Shown: positions 10,045-20,066 of the stretch, piece by piece
Layout of the letters: every line of letters begins with the position of its first letter
Numbering within the stretch: the stretch's first letter is position 1
Assembly: GCA_018670825.1 (NCBI GenBank)
Contig: JABHIW010000066.1
Coordinates: forward strand, 46,611-110,610
Length of the DNA stretch: 64,000 bases
DNA from: Candidatus Scalindua sp.
GTDB lineage: Bacteria; Planctomycetota; Brocadiia; Brocadiales; Scalinduaceae
Direction of reading: 5' to 3'
Program-made: the position numbers and the translations under genes
The notes under the pieces: model-generated
Told to the model about the DNA's origin: nothing
What the model saw: only the letters and a program-made list of their open reading frames with translations
Database searches by the model: none

Positions 10045-11499
10045 ATGAAAATCCTCATAGTAGATGATAATAAAGAAAATCTCTATATATTGGAAACTCT
10101 ATTGAGAGGAAGTGGCTATGATATTACATCAGCATTAAACGGTGCAGATGCAATGGAAATGCTCTGGAATGTTAATGACGTTGACATGATTATTTCAGAT
10201 ATATTAATGCCGGTAATGGACGGATTCCAACTATGTAAAAAGGTAAAGAGTAATGATAATTTCAAACATATTCCTGTCGTATTTTACACGGGAACCTTCA
10301 CAGATAATAAAGATGAGGAGCTTGCCATAAAATTGGGGGTAGACAAGTATATTAGAAAGCCCATTCGTGCAGATAAACTTGAAAGTATTATACAGGAGAT
10401 GTTAAAAAGTATTGACGATGGAACATTAAAGACCAGGGAGTTGTCTTTGGAAGAAGATAAAATGGTGTATACACTTTACAATGAACGTCTGGTTGAAAAA
10501 TTGGAGCATAAGGTTCTTGAGTTAGAAAATGAAACAATCGAACGTAAAGAAGCTGAAGAAAGAACAAAATATCTTGCAACCTTCCCTCAGTTAACTATCA
10601 ACCCTATCTTAGAGATAAATCAATCGGGAGAAATTGTTTTTCATAATAATGCAGCTTCAAATATTCTAGAGAAGTCAGGCCTTAAAGAGAACCTACATAT
10701 ATATGTACCAGAAAACATAAATGAAATCTTCTATGATTTAAAAAGTGGAAAAAAAGCCTCGCTATGTTGCGATGTTAAAATAGGAGATTTAATATTAGAA
10801 GAAAACATACATTATGTATCAACATTTAACGTCTTGCGTATATACACAAGAGACATTACCGAACGCAAACAGTCGGAGCAACAAATTAAACTAGGCATTG
10901 AAAAGCTAAAATTGACCGTTGACGGAGTCATCAATGCACTGACATTGACTGTTGAATATAGAGACCCTTATACGGCTGGTCACCAGCAACGAGTGAGCAA
11001 TCTAGCCTGTGTAATAGCGCGAGAGATAGGGCTGCCAAAGGACCAAGTTGAAGGAATTCGCATCGCAGGAGTTCTCCATGATATAGGGAAGATGCATATA
11101 CCGACTGAGATCCTGAGTAGACCCGGTAAACTTAATGAAAATGAGTTCAACATTGTGAAATCTCATGCTCAGGCAGGTTATGACATACTGAAAGGGTTAG
11201 AATTCCCATGGCCCATTGCTGATATTGTCCATCAGCATCACGAAAAAATAGATGGTTCCGGATATCCTTTTGGCCTGCCAAGCGGTGACATCATTATAGA
11301 AGCGAGGATTTTATGTGTGGCAGATGTTGTAGAGGCTATGGCCTCTCACAGACCCTACCGTCCGTCTCTCAGTATGGACAAAACGCTAAAAGAGATCTCT
11401 GAAAATAAGGGTGTCTGTTATGATAGAGAAGTGGTGGATGCATGTATGAAGGTTATCAAAGAGAAAAAATTTGTGTTTGAGCAACTGAGATCATTTTGA
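10045..11499 (+). CDS. Response regulator with HD-GYP output domain
   Basis: REC (ILIVDDN...ISDILMPVMDG...RKP) and HD-GYP (HDIGKMHIP...HHEKIDGSGYPFGL). Confidence 0.92.
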   Translation: MKILIVDDNKENLYILETLLRGSGYDITSALNGADAMEMLWNVNDVDMIISDILMPVMDGFQLCKKVKSNDNFKHIPVVFYTGTFTDNKDEELAIKLGVDKYIRKPIRADKLESIIQEMLKSIDDGTLKTRELSLEEDKMVYTLYNERLVEKLEHKVLELENETIERKEAEERTKYLATFPQLTINPILEINQSGEIVFHNNAASNILEKSGLKENLHIYVPENINEIFYDLKSGKKASLCCDVKIGDLILEENIHYVSTFNVLRIYTRDITERKQSEQQIKLGIEKLKLTVDGVINALTLTVEYRDPYTAGHQQRVSNLACVIAREIGLPKDQVEGIRIAGVLHDIGKMHIPTEILSRPGKLNENEFNIVKSHAQAGYDILKGLEFPWPIADIVHQHHEKIDGSGYPFGLPSGDIIIEARILCVADVVEAMASHRPYRPSLSMDKTLKEISENKGVCYDREVVDACMKVIKEKKFVFEQLRSF

Positions 11500-11803
11500 C
11501 AAAGGAACGACTTGCGAAACAGGTAAAAAGAGAGTAAATGATAAGTAAAGCTTAAGGGATTTGTATTTAAGAGGTAATATCGAGAATTAATTGATATGAA
11601 AATAAGATGTCGTCTTGGTTTCTTAACTTTACCTTGTGCCCTTACACCTTAGTAATATCTTCAAAACTTTTTATATACAATTGACATCCCATATCTGTTT
11701 TCGTATATTTGCAAATACAATGAGGCTTATAATCAGCCAGAAACAGGTATCTTGATACTGTTAATTTACAAAGGCACATTGTGGTGGAAGAGAGGATTTC
11801 GCT

Positions 11804-12595
11804 ATGTTAAAAAGACTATTAATTATCAATCTGATATCTGTTTTACTGCTTACCGGGTTTGTATCCACTAGCAGTGCTAAGGACATAACTAAACGTTATC
11901 CCGTTAATACTACAATAGTTTCACAAGCCGACCATGAAGAGTTAAAAAAGCTTTTAAATGGTATAACGGAAGACCGTCCTGACTGTAAAAAACTTGCAGA
12001 TAATCCTGTATTCAAGACATATATTAACTCTCTACCCAACAATGAGCATATTAAAGCGTTACATAATATAAGCCGTAGAGAAGCAGAACGCATTATAGAA
12101 AATTGCACATCAGAAGGGATCATTCAATTAATCGCTAATTACAAAGTAAACAAAACTCATCCTGACTATCCTGACATTGTCAATAAACAGATGTTTAAAG
12201 ATTACGTCAACAATCTACCTTTGCAGCAGATAGAACCGGCACTACGTATTATGGAATATGGCACAGCAGAAGAGATCATTCAATTAATCGCTAATTACAA
12301 GTCTCAAAGAGATTACCAGGAATCACATAGGTTAATGATTCAAAATGTGATTGATAACTATAACGTATTTGACAAATCTCATGCTATAAACATACTTCAG
12401 GATTGGATAAATAAAGTGGAAGATAATGCGAAGGTAATGAGTTTGAGTGTTAAAGATTCTCGCTCCTATAGCCATGAAAACTCTCATTTAGTTACTTACA
12501 ATATTACCAGAGGACCAAATAAACAAAAATATATGTATACGTTTAATCCTTATGCTAATGTCTGTCAAAAGGTAGTAGATTGGCATACACCTTAA
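11804..12595 (+). CDS. Exported hypothetical protein with internal repeats
   Basis: Signal peptide; duplicated helical unit ending in EGIIQLIANYK / EEIIQLIANYK. Confidence 0.55.
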   Translation: MLKRLLIINLISVLLLTGFVSTSSAKDITKRYPVNTTIVSQADHEELKKLLNGITEDRPDCKKLADNPVFKTYINSLPNNEHIKALHNISRREAERIIENCTSEGIIQLIANYKVNKTHPDYPDIVNKQMFKDYVNNLPLQQIEPALRIMEYGTAEEIIQLIANYKSQRDYQESHRLMIQNVIDNYNVFDKSHAINILQDWINKVEDNAKVMSLSVKDSRSYSHENSHLVTYNITRGPNKQKYMYTFNPYANVCQKVVDWHTP

Positions 12596-12795
12596 TTACG
12601 AATGGCTTTCAGGAGAGGGGCAACATCTTCCTTAATATTATCTCTTCAAGCCTTTTCATGATAGAAGTCATTGAGAAGAGAGAACCATACCGAAAACCCT
12701 CCCATATCCTCTTCTCCTCTTTCTAATAATTTTGCACTATTTTCTTATATCCCCCCTGCTCTTATTTTTTCCAGAGACTTTAGAAAGAAGCACAT

Positions 12796-12985
12796 CCTTT
12801 CTTAACCATTCTGGAGAAGATTTTCCACGCGAACTTATGGACAGAGGCATTATAGTGAAAGGGAACAGGTGAATGACTTCTTACCACCTGTAGAAATTAT
12901 ATTTATTGATTTTTGATGAATAATGGTTATCGTGGAGAAAAACTCATTAAAGATGAAATTCTAAAATAGAAAGAGAGGAATAAAC
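12796..12985 (+). pseudogene. Decayed remnant of a paralogue of the 12988 and 14378 genes plus duplicated intergenic spacer
   Basis: 'tttcttaaccattc...ccacgcgaacttatggacagaggcattatagtgaaagggaacaggtga' matches fragments of the intact gene at ~13823 and ~14215-14259; the following spacer matches 14260-14377. Confidence 0.75.
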
Positions 12986-12987
12986 AG

Positions 12988-14259
12988 ATGAATCAGACAC
13001 TTATAATTCGATGTATCATAAGTAAAAAATATCAATTAATGTGCATTGTTTTGTCTCTGTTCAGCATACTGTTCCTCACAACTGATTGCCAGAGCCAGCA
13101 AGCAGGAGAAACCGGATATGAAGCACCGGGTATCTTAAGAGCAAGCGAGATACTGCCACCAGAACTCCTTGAAGGAGAACATTATAAAGTAATGGAGGAG
13201 GTTGCTACCTATGACCTTACCAACCATTTCACCATCTCGACTGCTTTTGGACAATTTGAGGTGATTGGTGAGGATATGCTGCAAATACGTATTCAAGAGA
13301 TTCTCGCCATAGTAGCTTTGCAGGAGGTAAAGAAGACGAAAGGCTTCCGCGATGCTGCGGAACAAGCAGCCATGAGCCCACTCAAAGGAGCACGTAATCT
13401 TATTGTCCATCCGGTTGATACCGTTACCGGAATTCCAAGGGGAGTCGGTAGACTTTTTGCGCCAGAAGATGATATGTTTATGGATAATGTTGAGTATAGA
13501 GTAACTGAGGAAATGGCCGGTTTTTTCAAGCTGAAACTACAGCATGCACACATTTTGGGAGTGAACGTATACACAACTAACAAGATACTTCAAAGGGAGC
13601 TGAACGGGGTTACATGGGCAAAATTTGCAAGCGGGATGCGTGTTAAATTTAATATGGAGATATTTAGAAGTATTTACAATGCCGCATTCTTTACGGTTAA
13701 TGATACTGAGTTTACACAAAATATGGACCAGATGATACTTGACAACACACCTGAAAATCTTGCAACACTAAATCGTAAGAAATTGAAGCAGATGGGAACG
13801 AGAGAAGAGATAGTGGAAAAATTTCTTAACCATTCAATTCTTACCCCACGCCATCAAACAGTTATCGTGCACGCCCTTGCGGAAATGAGGCAGGCAAAGA
13901 ACCGGAGATGTTTTATCGAACAGGCTAATTATTCAGCATATGAGGAAGACGCCTTCTTCTTCCAGCGAATTGCCGAAATGATGTTAGACTATCATAAAAA
14001 TGTGGAATCAATAGTAGAGATAATTCCTGCTCGGAGGGCTGTTGTCGGTTATACTGCCCAAAAGTCAATTGTTGCGACGATGCCGATAGATTATGTTTAC
14101 TGGGCAGAACGGGCTGATAAGGGAGTAGATGCTCTCCTACATTTAAAATCACAAGGTCGACTTGTCAAAAGCGTGAAGTTGATTATCACAGGCAGAGTGA
14201 CTCCAAGGGTTAAACGCGAACTTATGGAGAGAGGCATTATAGTAAAAGAGAACAGGTAA
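12988..14259 (+). CDS. Hypothetical exported protein, paralogue family A (copy 1)
   Basis: Signal sequence with Cys; shares PPELLEGE(H/N)Y, LQRELN.V.WA.FA.G, PRH(Q/E)T..VHAL with the 14378 and 41986 proteins. Confidence 0.75.
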   Translation: MNQTLIIRCIISKKYQLMCIVLSLFSILFLTTDCQSQQAGETGYEAPGILRASEILPPELLEGEHYKVMEEVATYDLTNHFTISTAFGQFEVIGEDMLQIRIQEILAIVALQEVKKTKGFRDAAEQAAMSPLKGARNLIVHPVDTVTGIPRGVGRLFAPEDDMFMDNVEYRVTEEMAGFFKLKLQHAHILGVNVYTTNKILQRELNGVTWAKFASGMRVKFNMEIFRSIYNAAFFTVNDTEFTQNMDQMILDNTPENLATLNRKKLKQMGTREEIVEKFLNHSILTPRHQTVIVHALAEMRQAKNRRCFIEQANYSAYEEDAFFFQRIAEMMLDYHKNVESIVEIIPARRAVVGYTAQKSIVATMPIDYVYWAERADKGVDALLHLKSQGRLVKSVKLIITGRVTPRVKRELMERGIIVKENR

Positions 14260-14377
14260 ATGACTTCTTATTACAACCTATAGAAGTTGTATTTATTGAT
14301 TTTGATGAATAATGGTTATACGTTTTGAAAAACGCAGTAAAGATGAAATTCTAAAATAGAAAGAAAGGAATAAACAG

Positions 14378-15748
14378 ATGAACCAGACATTTACAATTCG
14401 ATGTATAATAAGCAAAAGATGTCAATTAATGTGCATTGTTTTGTCTCTGTTTAGTTTGCTTTCCCTCACTACCGGTTGCCTGAGCCAACAGGCAGCAACA
14501 AAAACTACTGATAATTCAAAAAAACAGGCACTTTCTGCTGAAACAGCAGCAGGAACTGTAGGGTACGAAACACCGGAGATTTTAAAGGCAAGTGAGATAT
14601 TACCACCAGAGCTGATCGAAGGTGAGAATTATAATGTAAACGAAGATATTTTGACATACGGTTTTACCAACTACTACACAATTATGTCACCGGTCGGTAT
14701 ATTTGAAGCCGAGGGTGATGACATGTTACGAATCCGGATTCATGAGATTAAGGCTATAGGAGCCTTACATGATATTAAAAAATCAAAGGCCTTCGGCGAA
14801 GCAGCACAAAAGGCTGCTACGAGTTCTGTCAAGGGAGCCTTGAGCCTGATTTCACATCCTGTTAATACGGTATCCGGAGTGCCAAAAGGTATTGGTAAGC
14901 TTTTTTCGAGAGTTAGTGAAATGGCAAAGGGTGCGCGCGGTGACTCGGAGGAAAGCGTGGCAAAAGAGCTGATTGGTTTTTCAGCAGTAAAACGGCAGTA
15001 TGCATACAAAATGGGAGTGGACGTTTACTCATCTAACGAAGTGCTTCAGCGTGAGCTGAATAGTGTATCGTGGGCAGGTTTTGCTGGTGGAGTAGGTATA
15101 TCACTTGCTACGAGGGCCGTTAAAGGCGCTTCGAAATTAGCATACTTCTCAATCAAGGGTACAAAATTTATCTATGGAATGAACAAAATTCTGCTCGACA
15201 ATGCCCCTGAAGATCTCAGACGCATAAACCGTGAAAAGCTGCTTCAAATGGGGATAAAAAATACGGTCATTGAAGAATTTCTGCGCAATCCAAATTTCTC
15301 ACCTCGCCACGAAACTATCCTGGTACACGCTCTGTCAAAAATGGAGGGAGTCAGGAATCGTGATAAATTTATAAGACAGGCGCTCTTCGCAGAGTCTGAG
15401 TTAGATGCATTGGTTTTCCAGCAGATTGCGGAAATGTTGTACGGATACCATACACAAGTTGGACCAATAAGTGAAATTATACCGTTGCGTCGTATAGCGG
15501 TGGGTTATACGGCAGATCAGGCGGTAGTAATAGCGCTTCCGACGGACTATATATACTGGACAGAGCGTACCTCCCTTGGCTTAGGGGCCGTTACTCAATT
15601 ACAATCCACTGAGCGCACGGTCAAGCGAACGGAATTATGGCTAACCGGAAGATTAACTCCGAGAGCCAGGAAAGAAATTGAAGAGACAGGAGTGATCGTT
15701 AATGAACGAATAGGCGAACGCTTAATGCCACCATCAACGCAAGAATAA
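14378..15748 (+). CDS. Hypothetical lipoprotein/exported protein, paralogue family A (copy 2)
   Basis: Tandem paralogue of 12988..14259; lipobox-like LTTGC. Confidence 0.78.
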   Translation: MNQTFTIRCIISKRCQLMCIVLSLFSLLSLTTGCLSQQAATKTTDNSKKQALSAETAAGTVGYETPEILKASEILPPELIEGENYNVNEDILTYGFTNYYTIMSPVGIFEAEGDDMLRIRIHEIKAIGALHDIKKSKAFGEAAQKAATSSVKGALSLISHPVNTVSGVPKGIGKLFSRVSEMAKGARGDSEESVAKELIGFSAVKRQYAYKMGVDVYSSNEVLQRELNSVSWAGFAGGVGISLATRAVKGASKLAYFSIKGTKFIYGMNKILLDNAPEDLRRINREKLLQMGIKNTVIEEFLRNPNFSPRHETILVHALSKMEGVRNRDKFIRQALFAESELDALVFQQIAEMLYGYHTQVGPISEIIPLRRIAVGYTADQAVVIALPTDYIYWTERTSLGLGAVTQLQSTERTVKRTELWLTGRLTPRARKEIEETGVIVNERIGERLMPPSTQE

Positions 15749-15923
15749 ACTATCCATATGTGTGAGTATTTATTTTACAGAGTGTCCTGGCAAAAAAAGG
15801 TTGTCTATTAAGCAAAAAGTAAGATAATGGATTGTACCCCATTCGTTAAGACTTTATCATTTTTTCAAAGAAACAGGCTCTTTTTTCCATTACAATGAAA
15901 AATTATTTTTCTGTTGTTACGAG

Positions 15924-16616
15924 GTGTACATGGTAAAGAAGATTTACAATTCGTTAACTCAGGTCTGCTTCAAGGATAGATTCCTCTTCCTCCTTATCTC
16001 CATATTGTGTTTGTTACTACTCACTCCTATCTTCAAAGGCTTTATCGGAATTCGTATTTTGATGGACGCATTCATCACTGCGATATTGATATTTGGAACC
16101 TACGCTGCTAGCAGGAAAATCTATATTACTATTACCGCTGCATCACTTGCCCTACCGATGCTCGTGTCAATCTGGATAAGCCATTTTGTAGATATCCCTT
16201 TTCTGGTTTTCATGGGAGATTGCTTTGGGATAATATTTTTAGCTTTTCTCGTAATCGTTATACTGTCATTCATATTCGGTGAACTTGAAGTTACCACCAA
16301 TGTTATCTACGCATCAATTGTTGTTTATCTGCTCATCGCCATAATGTGGGCATTCGTATATTCAGTTTTGGAGAGTATCCAACCGGGATCTTTTACCATA
16401 GGAGAAGGTCAAATCGACGTCGGAAGACGACTTTATATTTACTACAGTTTTGTCACTATCACAACATTAGGTTACGGAGATATCACCCCTACAACTGACC
16501 TGGCAAATTCCTTCTCATTTCTTGAAGCGGTCACCGGTCAGCTTTATCTCGCCATACTGATAGCGAGACTGGTCGGTATACAGATCGCTCAATCAATGAA
16601 CAGGAAGGCAGGTTAG
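15924..16616 (+). CDS. Two-pore-type potassium channel family protein (Ion_trans_2)
   Basis: Multiple TM helices and K+ selectivity filter TITTLGYGDITP followed by a final TM. Confidence 0.85.
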   Translation: MYMVKKIYNSLTQVCFKDRFLFLLISILCLLLLTPIFKGFIGIRILMDAFITAILIFGTYAASRKIYITITAASLALPMLVSIWISHFVDIPFLVFMGDCFGIIFLAFLVIVILSFIFGELEVTTNVIYASIVVYLLIAIMWAFVYSVLESIQPGSFTIGEGQIDVGRRLYIYYSFVTITTLGYGDITPTTDLANSFSFLEAVTGQLYLAILIARLVGIQIAQSMNRKAG

Positions 16617-16691
16617 ATAATTATATCATCCCTGTCTAATCTATAATCTATACCAATAATATTTACCACTTCGTACAAATATGTTTCAATA

Positions 16692-17231
16692 CTATTTTAC
16701 CGGCGGAAAATTGCTGAGAACGTTCCTTACTACCTCGTTTATTCTCTCATTCCGTTTTACAGGGTTCGAATAATTGCGTACCTCTCCCTGTGCGATACCT
16801 CTCCAGATTAATTCCCTTGACTGAGCATCAACAAAATCAAGAACAAATGTTCCCTCCTCATACTGATATACATCATATTGTGTGGTTGCCGCGTAGGAAC
16901 CTCCATGCAGCATCGCACGTCCACCATATGAATAGTTCCATGCTCTAACATCCATTTTTTCTTCCTTTGCCACATGCATCGATATCAGAAAATCAGGGCT
17001 ATCGGTCGTCATCTTACAACCTTTGGTTTCTAATTGGGCGTTCACTGCCTTTTGTATTCGTTTTACATTCAAAGTATGAATATTTTCCTGAACAGATACA
17101 GACATCCAGTTAAATGTTTTCAGGTCAGTATAATTAGTTTCCGGATCATAGTCATACTGATATGAAACCGTGGAACATCCAAAAGCTACAACCATCAGGC
17201 TTGAAATAATTAGTAAGCGTATTGACTTCAT
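16692..17231 (-). CDS. DUF4136-like lipoprotein
   Basis: Start set at MKSIRLLIISSLMVVAFGCST (cat at 17229-17231); YDPETNYTDLKTFNW..., ...IWRGIAQGE. Confidence 0.75.
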   Translation of the reverse strand: MKSIRLLIISSLMVVAFGCSTVSYQYDYDPETNYTDLKTFNWMSVSVQENIHTLNVKRIQKAVNAQLETKGCKMTTDSPDFLISMHVAKEEKMDVRAWNYSYGGRAMLHGGSYAATTQYDVYQYEEGTFVLDFVDAQSRELIWRGIAQGEVRNYSNPVKRNERINEVVRNVLSNFPPVK

Positions 17232-17410
17232 AAATGCCTCCCCTGAAAATATAAATATATGAAAGTATAAAATTGATAGTATCGGCATCTGCATTAAAGC
17301 AGACGGCTCCCTGTAGTACACGGTCGAGTACCACTTCGCCAACCCTTGTCATAACCATACAGATAAAACCACTCACTCATGAATGAGCTAAAACCTACCA
17401 TATCTACATT

Positions 17411-19702
17411 TTAGTGGAAAAAATATAGATATATCATAAATAATCCACCAGCATATAAGACGGGATAGCACCACACGAAGTATTTATCGATCTTATGACC
17501 CAAGTCTTTCTTACCGCGTGTCTCCAACCGTTTCAGTCCCACGTTATATGCGACTGTCAAAGCAGTAACCGCAAAGCCGAGGATAAGAAAGGCATCCATG
17601 AAGGTTAAATACCCCAGCCGGGGTAGAGCAGAAGCAATGGTAAAATTGAAGGCAACGAATACCAGGAGATTACCCCCTGAAACGTCTATGCGTTTAGCAT
17701 AGTCCCCCAGAAAGAAGGTAACCCAGGACACCATAACTATCAGAAGCAAGGGAACAATAATGCGGAAAACAAAATAGCTTAGATGGCGTTTTGCTACAAA
17801 ACGAAAAGAATACATAGACTTAAATTCATCAAACTCAAGACTGCTGATCTGTGCTTCAAGGTTGGTAATATACCATTCCACCTCTCCCAGCTTTTGGCCT
17901 ACTTTGGTAAGTTCCGTGTCTACTGTATATACATATAACTCTTGCGCTTCGAGGCAAACGATACGGATAAAGAATTGCTGAGGGTCAAATGGAATCTTGG
18001 CAAAATTAAAATCCGGGGCCTGCAAGGTCACAGCGAATCGCTCAAAATATTTTATTTTTCCGTTAGGAAAAACGTGAAAGACAGCTTCCTGTGAAAAACG
18101 TTTCCCCTGTTGATTATAAAAGATAAAGCGTGGCCACAGTAACCCATTTTCTTTGACAAATTTATCGAATTGGGAAGGCTCGAATACCTTTTTACCGCAC
18201 TTGCAGGTATCCGGGCTGAAGGCAAAGGAGGGGTCTATCCATTCCATAAAAAGGTTTCCCACCACGTTAAAGTTTTGCGCTTTCTGGCTGATACTAGTGA
18301 TCTGGTCCAATTGGATGGCCGTTCGGACCTTAATGGGCTCTCTAACGATAGAACGTCCCCAGGGCCTGGCTTTCCCCTGTAATACCTCGGGCGCATCTAT
18401 TCCGACCAGGAGGCGAAAATCGCCAGTAGTCTCAGTGCTATCTTTACCGACACCTTCCAGATGAAGTACATAGTTGCGATCTCCTTTTTCGAAAGTGTAT
18501 TGTAACTGTGCAGATTTTGTTTCCTCAGAAAAGGTATCAGCCCAGACAACCTTCTTTCCAAAATCACGTAGCTTCAGTGAAGGTTTCAGCTTACCAGAGG
18601 TTGCTTCCACGAAAGCATGGAGGGTCTCCCCAGGATCAAGTTGAACCAGGGGGAAGAAGGTATGGTCCTTTTCAGGTGCAAGGGTGGCGGTGACTTCCTG
18701 CACCCGATGACGAAAATCCACATTTACACTGGCGAACTTGTTGCCTGTTGGAGTAGCCTTACCGGTTAATACATCTGAGGCATTTACGCCTATGGTAAGG
18801 CGGTAGCGCCCGAAGGATCTATTAGCGTCTTGCTCTAGAGTCGATAAGTGGGTCCTCCCACCTATAACCAGTTTGTAGTCGTTGTCAGCCGGAATGGGAA
18901 ATACCAGAGCGGTGTCGTACCCTGTGCCTCCGTCGTCATTCCAGGCAAAGAAAAATTCATCTAAAAGCTCAGAAATGAATGAAGAAATATCCACTTTTGT
19001 CTTCAAGGCTTGACGTCCTCTATCTTCGCCAACTTTTTCAAAGCGCGCGGCATCGAAAGCACCACCTGCTATACCAGTGAACGGGTCCAGGTTACCAGAA
19101 ATCCTTTCCACATAAACATAGAACATCTCCCCCTCTTTGAGATTCGGGAGGTTGTAAACGTGAAATTCATTGCGCTTCAGATATTTTGTAATCACTTGAA
19201 CCTGGCGATCTGCATGTGTACCTTCTCCTGGTTCACCCTGACTCTCCTGAGTTATTTCTCTGGTACCAGTCGTCAACTCGATAGTTGTTTTGTCCGGCCC
19301 AGAAACATCTTTTTTCTCACTATCCTCTGATAATTTTATCTCTTCCTTTTTGGTAGCAGGTGGAAGGGAAAGTTGAATTGTTTCTTTCGGCTCAGAAACA
19401 TCTTTTTCCCCACTATCCTCTGATAATTTTATCTCTTCCTTTTTGGTAGCAGGTGGAAGGGAAAGTTGAATTGTTTCTTTCGGCTCAGAAACATCTTTTT
19501 CCCCACTATCCTCTGATAATTTTATCTCTTCCTTCTTGGTGGCAGGTGGAAGGGAAAGTTGAATTGTTTTCTTGCCGGTTTTATCGTCCCCTTTAGTGAC
19601 CATAGCGAAACTAAAACAGATAGTCCCAATACAGATGAGTGTGATAAACAACTTACGAAACATTAGCATGTTTACGGCTTTTTCTATCCACATGATAATC
19701 AA
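17411..19702 (-). CDS. Multidomain pentameric ligand-gated ion channel (Cys-loop-receptor superfamily, prokaryotic type)
   Basis: ECD: LLWPRFIFYNQQG, FPNGKIKYFERFAVTLQAPDFNFAKIPFDPQQFFIRI; M1 SYFVFRIIVPLLLIVMVSWVTFFLG; M2/M2-M3 FVAFNFTIASALPRLGYLTFMDAFL; C-terminal M4; large N-terminal extension. Confidence 0.88.
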   Translation of the reverse strand: MIIMWIEKAVNMLMFRKLFITLICIGTICFSFAMVTKGDDKTGKKTIQLSLPPATKKEEIKLSEDSGEKDVSEPKETIQLSLPPATKKEEIKLSEDSGEKDVSEPKETIQLSLPPATKKEEIKLSEDSEKKDVSGPDKTTIELTTGTREITQESQGEPGEGTHADRQVQVITKYLKRNEFHVYNLPNLKEGEMFYVYVERISGNLDPFTGIAGGAFDAARFEKVGEDRGRQALKTKVDISSFISELLDEFFFAWNDDGGTGYDTALVFPIPADNDYKLVIGGRTHLSTLEQDANRSFGRYRLTIGVNASDVLTGKATPTGNKFASVNVDFRHRVQEVTATLAPEKDHTFFPLVQLDPGETLHAFVEATSGKLKPSLKLRDFGKKVVWADTFSEETKSAQLQYTFEKGDRNYVLHLEGVGKDSTETTGDFRLLVGIDAPEVLQGKARPWGRSIVREPIKVRTAIQLDQITSISQKAQNFNVVGNLFMEWIDPSFAFSPDTCKCGKKVFEPSQFDKFVKENGLLWPRFIFYNQQGKRFSQEAVFHVFPNGKIKYFERFAVTLQAPDFNFAKIPFDPQQFFIRIVCLEAQELYVYTVDTELTKVGQKLGEVEWYITNLEAQISSLEFDEFKSMYSFRFVAKRHLSYFVFRIIVPLLLIVMVSWVTFFLGDYAKRIDVSGGNLLVFVAFNFTIASALPRLGYLTFMDAFLILGFAVTALTVAYNVGLKRLETRGKKDLGHKIDKYFVWCYPVLYAGGLFMIYLYFFH
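19295..19573 (-). repeat. 3 x 93-bp in-frame tandem repeat (31 aa: K(E/K)TIQLSLPPATKKEEIKLSEDSGEKDVSEP)
   Basis: Read directly; three near-identical copies in the ion-channel gene. Confidence 0.95.
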
Positions 19703-20066
19703 GTCTCCCCCGTCTTATTTTCAAAAATTGAACTATGATTTTACTCATCCACTTACCACCCAGAGCATTTATAGGGATCTTCAAATCTAATATTTATCTC
19801 ACTATCCGGAATCTAGCACAATAGACTCTTATTGTCTAATAATTTAATAGACTGTCTAATATTTGTTAAAAGTATTTTAAGAACCTATGAATTAACAGAA
19901 CCTGGCAAACAATTTGTTCGTTACACAATGCAAGAAGTTGTGCCCTTAAATTACTATTCGAAAAGAAAAACCTCATGCAGAATGTCTCATGATATTTGTT
20001 GTTGAAGAAAGAAGCGGGAGAAGCCGTTTGTGCAGAATCAGTTGTCAGCGTTCTTATTGGAAAATA

